NCBI RefSeq assembly: GCF_001936615.1
Contig: NZ_MLBF01000046.1
Location: 1 to 37,581, forward strand
DNA length: 37,581 nucleotides
Direction: 5' to 3'
DNA from: Desulfosporosinus metallidurans
GTDB taxonomy: Bacteria; Bacillota; Desulfitobacteriia; Desulfitobacteriales; Desulfitobacteriaceae
Notes under the pieces: generated by a model
Seen by the model: only the letters and a program-made list of their open reading frames with translations
Databases searched by the model: none
What the model was told of the DNA's origin: nothing
Made by a program: the position numbers and the translations under genes
Shown here: positions 31,701 through 37,581 of the stretch, one piece after another
Layout of the letters: the number at the start of each line of letters is the position of its first letter
Position numbering within the stretch: the first letter of the stretch is position 1

Positions 31701-32276
31701 AATCCGCACTGCCTCTCCGCCCAAGGGCGCAATATCCAAGATGCCCCCTCTTAAGGCGAACTGCCCCTTCCCTTCAACCGTCTCGACCCGTTCATACCCT
31801 CCAGTCGTTAGCGCAGTGAGAATATCCGACAAGCCATACCCTTTTCCCACTTCAAATGTTAACGAATAATCTAGCCAACGTCCAAGAGGAAACACGCGCC
31901 GTTCTACTGCGAGGACAGACGCCACTATCGTGCACTTCGGTTCCTGGGCTAGACGGTTCATAACATGAATTCGCTCGGAAGTCGTTTCCCTACTTCTACC
32001 CAAGACTTCAAAGGGCAGCCATTCCGTTGTGGGCAAATGCAGGATCGTTTTCTGAGGAAGCCATGTTTGCAAATCGTTAGCCCACTTTTGCGCTTGCTCT
32101 TCCGAATAGGTCAGAATCAAACCAGGTTTGGACTTATGCAAAAGCTGAGCAACAAAGGCAGCTTTTTGGCTTCCTGTTAAATCGTAAATCATTTGGGGCC
32201 ATTCTCCCTGGCTTAACGACTGATCAATCTCTTTGATGTCGAGCCCCTGCCTAAGATAATCACGAATTGTATCCAA
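28746..32276 (-). CDS. mfd: Transcription-repair coupling factor Mfd
   Basis: Removes RNA polymerase stalled at DNA damage and recruits UvrA. The 1176-residue product has the UvrB-like N-terminal part, the polymerase-interaction domain (near GDYVVHVHHGIGQFTG), and a RecG-like translocase: Walker A in CGDVGYGKTEVALRA, Walker B as VIDEEQRFG, then TLSATPIPRTLHMSL and IIETGLDMPNVNTLI, ending with the TRCF domain. The frame is open to 32393, but those 39 codons are not family-like; the TTG at 32276, with GAAAGGATGAG upstream, yields MDTIRDYLRQ and the usual length of about 1177. It lies between fin and prsA. Confidence 0.96.
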   Translation of the reverse strand: MDTIRDYLRQGLDIKEIDQSLSQGEWPQMIYDLTGSQKAAFVAQLLHKSKPGLILTYSEEQAQKWANDLQTWLPQKTILHLPTTEWLPFEVLGRSRETTSERIHVMNRLAQEPKCTIVASVLAVERRVFPLGRWLDYSLTFEVGKGYGLSDILTALTTGGYERVETVEGKGQFALRGGILDIAPLGGEAVRIEFFDDEVDSIRMFDLETQKSVASKDKVLISPAMEYVVTKEELGQLRFTIRAEARKTTSMLQRSGRKEAAERLQKQVDFLEERLEQGILDENVYPFLSLVKTSLVPFYSYLAEDHLVILDEPQRLKEQLEFQANERLLEFTQQLEAGEAFVHPEAQFIDYDDILIHGKRHPLLGLSTLLRQAPGFSPKRIFNLNARPLTGFMGKTSLLVEEIEHRKDEGNIVALFAGDDDHVERLIQGLKDSGVTAFRQRLDDPVKAGQVYVYPYSLDQGFELPLGKLVVLTETEIYKRESKAVGKKVSTAAKKSLYISDLKPGDYVVHVHHGIGQFTGIERLEVGGIQKDYFGIRYAGEDRLYVPLDQLHLLQKYLGSAAETLPKLYKLGGSDWNKVKTKTRGAVKEMAIDLVKLYAEREAIQGFAFSQDNVWQQEFEEKFPYPETPDQLQSIADVKKDMMRPRPMDRLLCGDVGYGKTEVALRAAFKAVMDSKQVAVLVPTTILSQQHFNTFRERFMGYPITIDMLSRFRSPKEQKEILQGLKDGRIDVIVGTHRILSDAVKFKDIGLLVIDEEQRFGVAHKEKLKTLKGNVDVLTLSATPIPRTLHMSLVGVRDMSVIETPPEGRYPVQTYVTEFRPDVVRDAIRREIQRGGQVFYVHNRVEDMDQVTHFLGQLVPEARFGVAHGQMRETALERVMLDFLEQETDVLVSTTIIETGLDMPNVNTLIIDEADRFGLSQLYQLRGRVGRSNRKAFAYLLFKPQKVLTEIAEKRLAAIREFTEFGAGFKIAMRDLEIRGAGNLIGAQQHGHLAAVGFELYSQMLKEAVLELRGEKVEEVIEPSIELQVDAFLPDPYVVDSQTKASLYQRLAQVQDEEQLSEMVDELVDRFGTPTREVEHLIEIIRIKLLASTLKIEQIQQAKQNVVFRFAANPSITGEYLMAVASASPYPLSFKTMPGGNLECKIRMRTLGQEEMIEAVRRVLVVFGDIASRATP

Positions 32277-32357
32277 AAAACACTCATCCTTTCGGGCAGC
32301 AAAAAAAGATGAACGTCCGCCAAAGGACCCCCATTTGCTTCCCCCTACTAAAACACA

Positions 32358-32382
32358 GGGCATGGTGTTCCTCAACATGCCC
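32358..32382 (-). terminator. Hairpin between fin and mfd
   Basis: GGGCATG and CATGCCC (32358-32364 and 32376-32382) form a seven-base stem with an eleven-base loop. On the minus strand TGTGTTTTAG follows. It could be a weak terminator or attenuator in the 148-base gap in front of mfd. Confidence 0.35.
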
Positions 32383-32424
32383 CCTATACTCAACCTTAAC
32401 TTACAAAGCTTAACATCCCTTCCC

Positions 32425-32601
32425 TTAATGGTAAACGTTTCTCGGCTTCATTTCCATTTCATGCGCACAAACCGAACAAAGGGCATATGCAACATTTCCA
32501 ACGATATCCATTATAGGGTCCACGCTCTGGCTGGTCAAGTCATCTAACTCAATCTCCCCAATAATTCGATCACAGGCCTGACAAACTTTGAAAATCTTCA
32601 T
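32425..32601 (-). CDS. fin: Fin-like small zinc protein (probable anti-sigma-F factor)
   Basis: A 58-residue protein: opening MKIFKVCQACDRIIGEIELD, with a second Cys pair as LCSVCAHEMEM. The two CXXC motifs, CQAC and CSVC, are 35 residues apart and should bind one zinc. In Bacillus the gene between pth and mfd is fin (yabK), which makes the forespore switch from sigma-F to sigma-G by inhibiting sigma-F; the position, cysteines and small size fit. It is shorter than the 76-residue Bacillus protein, and I know it from context more than from close similarity. The ATG has a perfect GGAGGTGA. Confidence 0.75.
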   Translation of the reverse strand: MKIFKVCQACDRIIGEIELDDLTSQSVDPIMDIVGNVAYALCSVCAHEMEMKPRNVYH

Positions 32602-32659
32602 CCTGAAATCACCTCCCTAGCTAGTAGAATTGCCCCTAGCTTAGGAGGTTATACTCTTT

Positions 32660-33217
32660 TTAACGATGGTATAAATTCATGGCATGATCCGTTTCCCCTT
32701 TAATCCAGAGGTGGGTCGCCTTCACTGCACGTCCAAGTACCTCATCTAACAGCGTAAGTTCATTTTCTTCAAAGGGGGAAAGGACAAACCGTGCAGGGTC
32801 CCACTCTTTGGGTGGACGACCCACACCCAATTTTAGCCGCCAGAACTTCTCAGATCCCAACTCAGCTAGAATGGATCTAATTCCATTATGCCCCCCTGCG
32901 CTACCTTGATTACGCAAACGGATTTTGCCCAACGGTAAATCCATATCATCGTGAACAATCAATAAATCGTCCCCTTTAACTTTATAAAAATGACAGAGAT
33001 CACTCACCGAACGTCCGCTCAAATTCATAAAGGTTTGAGGCTTCAAAAAGAGAACACGTTCCCCTTCCACATTTCCTTCCGTCCACAATCCCTGAAATTT
33101 TGTGCGAAATTGAAGTTCGTAGAACTCTGCCAACAGGTCCACCAACAAAAAGCCAATATTATGACGCGTCTCTGAGTATTGGGGACCTGGGTTTCCGAGA
33201 CCGACAATAACCTTCAT
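32660..33217 (-). CDS. pth: Peptidyl-tRNA hydrolase
   Basis: Frees tRNA from peptidyl-tRNAs that fall off ribosomes. The 185-residue product has MKVIVGLGNPGPQYSETRHN with the catalytic His19, FLKPQTFMNLSGRSV, and the IVHDDMDLPLGKIRLR motif with its catalytic-site aspartate. The ATG at 33217 has GGAGG eight bases upstream; the in-frame TTG at 33232 lies within that ribosome site and is rejected. It is divergent from the PRC-barrel gene across a 91-base gap. Bacillus has the same pth-fin-mfd order. Confidence 0.97.
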   Translation of the reverse strand: MKVIVGLGNPGPQYSETRHNIGFLLVDLLAEFYELQFRTKFQGLWTEGNVEGERVLFLKPQTFMNLSGRSVSDLCHFYKVKGDDLLIVHDDMDLPLGKIRLRNQGSAGGHNGIRSILAELGSEKFWRLKLGVGRPPKEWDPARFVLSPFEENELTLLDEVLGRAVKATHLWIKGETDHAMNLYHR

Positions 33218-33259
33218 TCTAATCTCCTCCAAAGCATATTCATCTCATACTCTGAATAC

Positions 33260-33272
33260 ATTCTTTAAGAAT
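33260..33272. promoter_or_regulatory. Short dyad in the divergent pth/PRC gap
   Basis: ATTCTTTAAGAAT is a perfect dyad (six bases each side of a central T) midway between the divergent pth and PRC-barrel genes. It could be an operator; AT-rich dyads of this size also arise by chance, and no clear sigma-A boxes flank it. Confidence 0.3.
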
Positions 33273-33308
33273 AGGAATCGAATCATCACCAAAAGGGGGG
33301 TGAACCAT

Positions 33309-34034
33309 GTGAAACCCAGTCGAAAGTATTTATCCTTACCGATCATTTCCCTTCAGGAAGGGCAACAAATCGGATATGTCAAGGCCATAATTCTTAACGC
33401 CAGTACCAAGTCTCTAGCAGCCATTGTTGTTGACCCTAAAGGTTTTTTCAAGGATCAGCGCATTATCCCTTATTCGAGAGTCGTCAGTGTCGGCGATGAC
33501 GCAATCACGATTGACAAGGAATCCCACGTGGAAAAAACCTCAAATCTTCCGGAACTATTTGATTTGGTCAAAGAAAAATTGACCATCATCGGGACAAAGA
33601 TGGTCACAGAAACAGGAAAAACACTGGGCACTGCGGATGAATATTATGTTGAACCACAAACAGGAAAAATAACCCAGATAGAGATTTCAGGGGGTAAACT
33701 CGAAGGATTCTTGAGCGGCAAGGCCCTGATTGCTGCAGAATACATTATGACAATTGGACACGATGTCATCGTCACTCAAAAAGGAAGTGAAAATGCACTC
33801 ACCGTTGCGGATAAAGGACTCAATGACTCCTTTAAAAACTTAGTTCACTCCACGACCCATCTGGCTTCGGAAACAACTCACACCATCAGCAACTACTTCA
33901 AACGAACGAAAACCCAATCTGTTTCTAACCCTGCTTCCGAGAAAATCCCCGTCATCATTCCCGAAATTGAAGCGACCGTCTCAGACGAGCAAACTGTTTC
34001 GGAAATCCCTATAACCAAAGAACCCCTGGGCTAA
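33309..34034 (+). CDS. PRC-barrel domain protein
   Basis: The only rightward gene. The 241-residue product has two PRC-barrel modules: about 8-75 (LPIISLQEGQQIGYVKAIIL, RIIPYSRVVSVGDDAITI) and about 85-155 (GTKMVTETGKTLGTADEYYV, KITQIEISGGKLEGF). A less ordered tail rich in Thr, Ser and Pro follows. PRC barrels bind proteins or RNA; related YlmC/YmxH-like proteins are linked to sporulation, but the role here is unknown. Two GTG starts are in frame; the second, 33309, has AAGGGGGGTGA five bases upstream, while 33300 lies inside that site. A terminator overlaps its stop, facing prs. Confidence 0.85.
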   Translation: MKPSRKYLSLPIISLQEGQQIGYVKAIILNASTKSLAAIVVDPKGFFKDQRIIPYSRVVSVGDDAITIDKESHVEKTSNLPELFDLVKEKLTIIGTKMVTETGKTLGTADEYYVEPQTGKITQIEISGGKLEGFLSGKALIAAEYIMTIGHDVIVTQKGSENALTVADKGLNDSFKNLVHSTTHLASETTHTISNYFKRTKTQSVSNPASEKIPVIIPEIEATVSDEQTVSEIPITKEPLG

Positions 34035-34053
34035 TACCCCAGGGGTCTTTTTT
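34023..34053 (+). terminator. Intrinsic terminator after the PRC-barrel gene
   Basis: CCCCTGGG (34023-34030) pairs with CCCAGGGG (34038-34045) and TCTTTTTT follows. The PRC-barrel stop codon lies in the loop, and the T run touches the stop of the convergent prs gene. Confidence 0.9.
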
Positions 34054-34993
34054 AACTGAAGAGCTTACTGACCGAAAGATCTTCGTGAATGCGGACAATA
34101 GCTTCGCCTAAGAGTGGGGCCACTGACAAGACCTTAATGATGGGAATCGTCTTCTCTAGGCCTAGGGGAATCGTGTTCGTTACAACAAGTTCACGAATAA
34201 CGGAGTTTTTTAAACGTTCAATTGCCGGCCCAGATAAGACCGGATGGGTACAGCAAGCATACACTTCCTTGGCGCCCCGTTCTAGGAGGGCCTGGGCCCC
34301 CTGGGTAATGGTTCCTGCGGTATCAATAATGTCATCAATCATGATCACGGTCTTCCCCTTCAGTTCACCGATGACATGCATAATTTCAGAAACGTTGGGT
34401 TCTGGCCGTCGCTTATCAATAATAGCAAGGGTCGCACCGATCCGTTCAGCGAGATTTCGTGCTCTCGTAACTCCACCTAAATCCGGAGATACGACGCAGA
34501 GATTTTCAAGTCCCTTCTCCCTGAAATACTCAGCCAAAATTGGGACTCCGGGCAAGTGATCCAGAGGAATATCGAAGAATCCCTGAATTGCCGGAGCGTG
34601 TAAGTCCATTGTTACAACGCGATCTGCTCCTGCCGTGGTGATCAGATTGGCCATTAATTTCGCCGTAATGGGGTCACGTGCCTTTGACTTGCGCTCTTGG
34701 CGAGCATAACCATAATAGGGCATTACGGCAGTAATACGGCGTGCTGAGGCCCGACGAATGGCATCAATCATAATCAATAACTCCATTATGTTGTCATTCG
34801 TGGGATAGCAGGTGGGTTGAACAACGTAGATATCCGACCCCCGAACACTTTCATCAATGGCCAGACAGGTTTCACCGTCTTGGAAACGTTTTATTTTTGC
34901 TTCACCGAGCGGAACTCCAAGATAACTCACAATTTCCTGTGCCAACGGCCGATTGGCATTTCCACAGAAAATCTTAAATTCTTTTGCCGCCAT
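34052..34993 (-). CDS. prs: Ribose-phosphate pyrophosphokinase (PRPP synthetase)
   Basis: Makes phosphoribosyl pyrophosphate from ribose 5-phosphate and ATP, the precursor of nucleotides, histidine and tryptophan. The 313-residue class I enzyme shows YGYARQERKSKARDPITAK (ATP site), VVTMDLHAPAIQGFFDIPLD (metal and ribose site), VVSPDLGGVTRAR and the PRPP motif MIDDIIDTAGTITQGA. Length is normal. It starts 15 bases after glmU, as in Bacillus, and is convergent with the PRC-barrel gene. The ATG has AAAAGG, a moderate site. Confidence 0.98.
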   Translation of the reverse strand: MAAKEFKIFCGNANRPLAQEIVSYLGVPLGEAKIKRFQDGETCLAIDESVRGSDIYVVQPTCYPTNDNIMELLIMIDAIRRASARRITAVMPYYGYARQERKSKARDPITAKLMANLITTAGADRVVTMDLHAPAIQGFFDIPLDHLPGVPILAEYFREKGLENLCVVSPDLGGVTRARNLAERIGATLAIIDKRRPEPNVSEIMHVIGELKGKTVIMIDDIIDTAGTITQGAQALLERGAKEVYACCTHPVLSGPAIERLKNSVIRELVVTNTIPLGLEKTIPIIKVLSVAPLLGEAIVRIHEDLSVSKLFS

Positions 34994-35008
34994 GCCTTTT
35001 ATAGCCCC

Positions 35009-36370
35009 CTATTTTATTGTTTTGCGCTGCCAATGTTCCTTAGTCACTTGCTGGCTCCGTTCAACTGCCAAAGCTTCTGCAGGAACATTCTTGGTAATAG
35101 TAGAACCTGCGCCCGTAACAGCATGATCTCCCACTTCAAGTGGAGCAACTAGATTTGTATTACTGCCGATGAAGGCATGATCTCCAATTTTGGTTGGATA
35201 TTTGTTGCGCCCATCATAGTTACAAGTAATTGTACCAGCTCCGATATTGGTTGATTTTCCAATATGTGTATCTCCAATATAACTCAAATGAGGTACTTTC
35301 GATCCTTTTTCGATCCAACTATTTTTAATTTCTACAAAGTCCCCCACTTTTACTTCCGCTTCTAGCTTTGTACCTGGCCGCAAATAGGCAAATGGGCCAA
35401 TGTGACAGTGTTCCCCGATCGACGCATCTTTTGCCACAGTGTAGGTCACTTCAGACCCACACCCCACTGTACAATTCTCCAAACTAGTCTGGGGTCCAAG
35501 TACGGCATCTTCTGCAATACGCGTTTTACCCATCAGACGAGTAAAAGGCAAAATCCTTACGTCCTGTTCAAATTCTACTTCCGCGTCAATAAAGGTCGAG
35601 GAGGGATCTACAATTGTAACCCCTTCTGTCATCCAATGTTCAAGAATGCGCTCGCGAAAAATTGCTTCAGCCTGGGCCAATTGAGCCCGGCTATTAATCC
35701 CCAAGGCTTCATGGGAATCCCCTGTGCAATACGTCAACATTTTTTTCCCTTGCCTTAAAAAAACATCAAAGACTTCTGTCAGATAATATTCCCCTTGCGC
35801 ATTTTGCGGGGTGATTTTCGTCAGGGCATCCTTGAGTGCCGAGCCCTCAAAACAGTACGTCCCCGTATTAACTTCTCTAATTTGTCGCTCATCAGGAGTT
35901 GCGTCTTTTTCCTCGACAATTTTGGCAAGGTCCTCACCACGTTTAATAACCCGACCGTACCCAAACGGTTGATCCATGTAGGCTGTTAATACCGTAGCAC
36001 TAGACCCTCTAGTGGTGTGCAATTCAATAAGTGCGCGTAGTGTCTCAGGTTTAAGTAACGGCTGATCCCCACTTAAGACAAGAACGGTCTGAACGCCCTC
36101 CAAAAAAGGCAAGGCTTGCATAATAGCATGTCCCGTTCCAAGTTGTTCTGTCTGAACGACTATCTCAGCCCGTCCGCTAAGGCTAGCCTCAACGACTTCT
36201 CGTCCATGCCCGACAACAACCAGCGGACGTTCAATCCCGACTTGGTTTGCCGCATTTAAGACATGTTCAAGGAGAGTTTGCCCTGCCAATGAATGCATGA
36301 CTTTCGGCAACTTCGATTTCATTCTTGTCCCTTTTCCTGCAGCCATGATCACCGCTACTAAATTAGGCAT
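35009..36370 (-). CDS. glmU: Bifunctional UDP-GlcNAc pyrophosphorylase / glucosamine-1-phosphate acetyltransferase
   Basis: Makes UDP-N-acetylglucosamine for cell-wall synthesis. The 453-residue product has the N-terminal uridyltransferase (VIMAAGKGTRMKSKLPKVMH opening, LSGDQPLL, EVNTGTYCF) to about residue 230 and a C-terminal left-handed beta-helix acetyltransferase with hexapeptide repeats (for instance THIGKSTNIGAGTITCNYDG and HAFIGSNTNLVAPL). Length matches the family. The ATG has GGAGGCG. It begins a unit with prs; a promoter with an inverted repeat over its -10 lies about 45 bases upstream. Order spoVG-glmU-prs is the same in Bacillus. Confidence 0.98.
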   Translation of the reverse strand: MPNLVAVIMAAGKGTRMKSKLPKVMHSLAGQTLLEHVLNAANQVGIERPLVVVGHGREVVEASLSGRAEIVVQTEQLGTGHAIMQALPFLEGVQTVLVLSGDQPLLKPETLRALIELHTTRGSSATVLTAYMDQPFGYGRVIKRGEDLAKIVEEKDATPDERQIREVNTGTYCFEGSALKDALTKITPQNAQGEYYLTEVFDVFLRQGKKMLTYCTGDSHEALGINSRAQLAQAEAIFRERILEHWMTEGVTIVDPSSTFIDAEVEFEQDVRILPFTRLMGKTRIAEDAVLGPQTSLENCTVGCGSEVTYTVAKDASIGEHCHIGPFAYLRPGTKLEAEVKVGDFVEIKNSWIEKGSKVPHLSYIGDTHIGKSTNIGAGTITCNYDGRNKYPTKIGDHAFIGSNTNLVAPLEVGDHAVTGAGSTITKNVPAEALAVERSQQVTKEHWQRKTIK

Positions 36371-36410
36371 ATCTAAATCGCCTCCAGCTTAGTCTAACCT
36401 CAACTTATTT

Positions 36411-36439
36411 TTACATTCCAAATGTAATTTATTCGTCAA
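36411..36439 (-). promoter_or_regulatory. glmU promoter with a dyad over the -10
   Basis: On the minus strand TTGACG (36439-36434) and TGTAAA (36416-36411) are 17 bases apart. The dyad TTACATT-CC-AATGTAA (36412-36427) covers the -10, as an operator would. I cannot name a regulator for it. Confidence 0.5.
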
Positions 36440-36497
36440 AATTGCCTAAAACCCTTTTTTAATTCCAAAGTTTTATAATTCAAATAAAGAGCACTGC

Positions 36498-36526
36498 GAA
36501 AAAGGAGACCTATCGACAAGGTCCCC
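36498..36526 (-). terminator. Intrinsic terminator between spoVG and glmU
   Basis: On the minus strand GGGGACCT (36526-36519) pairs with AGGTCTCC (36511-36504), one a G-T pair, around a seven-base loop. TTTTT follows. It would end spoVG transcripts that pass through the repeats. Confidence 0.75.
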
Positions 36527-36560
36527 TTCAATCCGATCTAACACATCTATAATTAGCATT

Positions 36561-36666
36561 TAAAGAAAACTTGGCTGGCGCCAAGCCTCCGGCGAGGCGG
36601 CAGCCTTAGTTGCACTTATGCTTAGAAAGTAAAGTATATAACGCAAGTTTATACTTTCTGATAGTA
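36561..36666. repeat. Structured repeat, tandem unit 1
   Basis: A 106-base unit whose first 60 bases match unit 2 except in one short segment. It contains a hairpin CTTGGC-TGGC-GCCAAG, then GCCTC-CGGC-GAGGC, and ends with TATACTTTCTGAT. An inner dyad AGAAAGTA/TACTTTCT (36624-36631 and 36652-36659) is present in this unit only. Confidence 0.8.
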
Positions 36667-36752
36667 TAAAGAAAACTTGGCTGGCGCCAAGCCTTAGCGA
36701 AGGCGGTCGCCTTAGTTGCACTTATGCCACCCGAAACTTATACTTTCTGATT
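36667..36752. repeat. Structured repeat, tandem unit 2
   Basis: The second unit starts 106 bases after the first and is about 86 bases long. It keeps CTTGGC-TGGC-GCCAAG, and has GCCTT-AGCG-AAGGC where unit 1 has GCCTC-CGGC-GAGGC: both sides of the stem changed together. It ends AAACTTATACTTTCTGATT, just before the spoVG stop. Confidence 0.8.
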
Positions 36753-36756
36753 GGTA

Positions 36757-37011
36757 TTAAATAGCTTCTTGATAAGCTTTTAAGACAGCCGTCTGGATTA
36801 CCTCTCGTGCTGCAGCAGATATAGGGTGGGCGATATCACGAAATTCTCCTTCCGGTGTTTTACGGCTAGGCATGGCTACAAAAATACCGTTCATACCTTC
36901 AACGACTTTGACATCATGAACAACAAAAGCATTATCAAAGGTCACGGAGACCACTGCCTTCATCTTTCCTTCCGTGTTTATCTTCCGAACCCGCACATCA
37001 GTAATATTCAT
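36757..37011 (-). CDS. spoVG: Septation/regulatory protein SpoVG
   Basis: A small nucleic-acid-binding regulator that affects asymmetric septation and many transcripts. The 84-residue product has the conserved start MNITDVRVRKINTEGKMKAV, the FVVHDVKVVEGMNGIFVAMPSRK core (partly given) and PISAAAREVIQ near the end. It is slightly shorter than Bacillus SpoVG (97 residues), the missing part being the variable tail. The ATG has AAGGGTGGTGA. A sigma-H promoter about 50 bases upstream makes it an early sporulation gene, apart from purR. Confidence 0.97.
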   Translation of the reverse strand: MNITDVRVRKINTEGKMKAVVSVTFDNAFVVHDVKVVEGMNGIFVAMPSRKTPEGEFRDIAHPISAAAREVIQTAVLKAYQEAI

Positions 37012-37060
37012 TATGAATCACCACCCTTCCATTTTTCTTTCCGGGCTTGTTCATAATGAT

Positions 37061-37085
37061 ATTCTCTGTATGGCAAAAAAATCCT
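37061..37085 (-). promoter_or_regulatory. Sigma-H promoter of spoVG
   Basis: On the minus strand AGGATTT (37085-37079) and GAAT (37064-37061) are 14 bases apart, the same boxes and spacing as I recall for the Bacillus spoVG sigma-H promoter. The start site would be near 37053. Confidence 0.7.
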
Positions 37086-37131
37086 GCCTTGAATTTAAAT
37101 CCATAAAAATTTCTACGAGTAAACTAGGGTC

Positions 37132-37581
37132 CTACTTATTAAATTCAGAAGGCAACTTAGAGACAACCAGCGTCTTACCCGTGTTTAGATCCAATTCTTT
37201 AAGCTGTAAAAGAGATAAATATCCGTCGACAAGCTTAGGCTCTGCAGTCACCTGGGCTTCCACCAAGACTCCAATTCCCACAACATCCGCTTCAAATTCG
37301 GCCATCAAATTCTTCATCCCCAGAGCGGTTCCTCCCGCCTTCATAAAATCGTCGATCACGAGGACACGCTGTTGGGGTTCTAAGGCTCTACGGGAAAGGG
37401 ACATAGTTTGAATCCGCCGAGATGAACCAGAAACGTAATTAATGCTCACGGAGGAACCTTCAGTCACTTTATTTCCACTGCGAATGACAACCATAGGCAA
37501 CCCTAAGGCCTCTGCTGTCAGAAGGGCAAGTGCGATTCCTTTCGTTTCGATCGTAACCACTACATCGGGTTTTTGTGGTCT
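37132..37581 (-). CDS. purR: Purine operon repressor PurR, C-terminal part
   Basis: A PRPP-sensing repressor of purine genes in Gram-positive bacteria. The window's edge cuts it: about 149 C-terminal codons of the usual 285 are present, reading in from RPQKPDVVVTIETKG. The frame is open to the edge, so no start is marked. The type I phosphoribosyltransferase-like effector domain is clear, with EGSSVSINYVSGSSRRIQTM and the PRPP loop VLVIDDFMKAGGT. The N-terminal winged helix lies outside. It sits just upstream of spoVG, as in Bacillus (where ridA lies between). Confidence 0.95.
   Translation of the reverse strand, partial: RPQKPDVVVTIETKGIALALLTAEALGLPMVVIRSGNKVTEGSSVSINYVSGSSRRIQTMSLSRRALEPQQRVLVIDDFMKAGGTALGMKNLMAEFEADVVGIGVLVEAQVTAEPKLVDGYLSLLQLKELDLNTGKTLVVSKLPSEFNK

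Larger units (their letters stand above)
36371..36756. other. 386-base gap between spoVG and glmU
   Basis: No gene is supported. From the spoVG side the region contains the second and first units of a tandem structured repeat (36752-36561), a hairpin terminator (36498-36526), an AT-rich stretch, and the glmU promoter with its inverted repeat (36411-36439). Bacillus has a far shorter gap here, so the repeats are probably insertions. Confidence 0.65.

Noticed and set aside
32277..32393. 39-codon N-terminal extension of Mfd
   Set aside because: Not family-like and lacks a ribosome site, whereas the TTG at 32276 has one and gives the normal length.

Overview
The window is a piece of the core chromosome of an endospore-forming, anaerobic-type Firmicute of class Clostridia. 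The mix of genes and protein flavours looks like the Desulfosporosinus/Desulfitobacterium group (inference from familiarity with these families; not searched). Spore genes (spoVG, fin, spoVT, yabP, yabQ, spoIIE), a long formate-tetrahydrofolate ligase of the Wood-Ljungdahl type and SD-rich Gram-positive start sites support this. The gene order follows the purR-to-lysS region that lies near the replication origin in Bacillus, so the window is probably within some tens of kilobases of oriC. I see no rRNA, tRNA, CRISPR array, prophage or insertion sequence. All forty protein genes but one read leftward (minus strand); the exception is a PRC-barrel gene at 33309-34034.

Reading with transcription, from the right end: purR (cut by the window edge), spoVG with a textbook sigma-H promoter, two tandem copies of a structured repeat, glmU, prs, the lone rightward PRC-barrel gene, pth, a 58-residue Fin-like zinc protein, mfd, the lipoprotein foldase prsA, spoVT with a sigma-G-like promoter, a 22-bp perfect palindrome, yabN (methylase-MazG fusion), the HU gene, rqcP, yabP-yabQ, a cluster of DnaA boxes, a small unnamed helix-turn-helix gene overlapping divIC, yabR and spoIIE. 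Then come the two halves of a ThrE-type exporter with fhs and a structured fhs leader between them, tilS, ftsH, ndk, two DUF881 membrane proteins, an HD-domain protein, and folP-folB-folK with overlapping ends. A strong terminator separates these from a vitamin block: DUF2520 dehydrogenase, panC-panD, birA, bioY behind a BirA-type operator, coaX (pantothenate kinase) and dusB. Last are greA and lysS behind a consensus sigma-A promoter.

Functionally the block joins nucleotide and cell-wall precursor supply (PurR, Prs, GlmU), translation quality control (Pth, RqcP, LysS, TilS, DusB), transcription repair (Mfd, GreA), sporulation, one-carbon/folate metabolism (Fhs, FolP, FolB, FolK) and CoA/biotin synthesis (PanC, PanD, CoaX, BirA, BioY). 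Most genes are ordinary. The parts least explained by known annotation are the DnaA-box cluster lying just downstream of the promoter of the HTH-divIC unit, the HTH gene itself, the branched inverted-repeat leader of fhs, and the repeat family whose two tandem copies differ by compensatory changes in a hairpin stem. I read no clear new multi-gene system.
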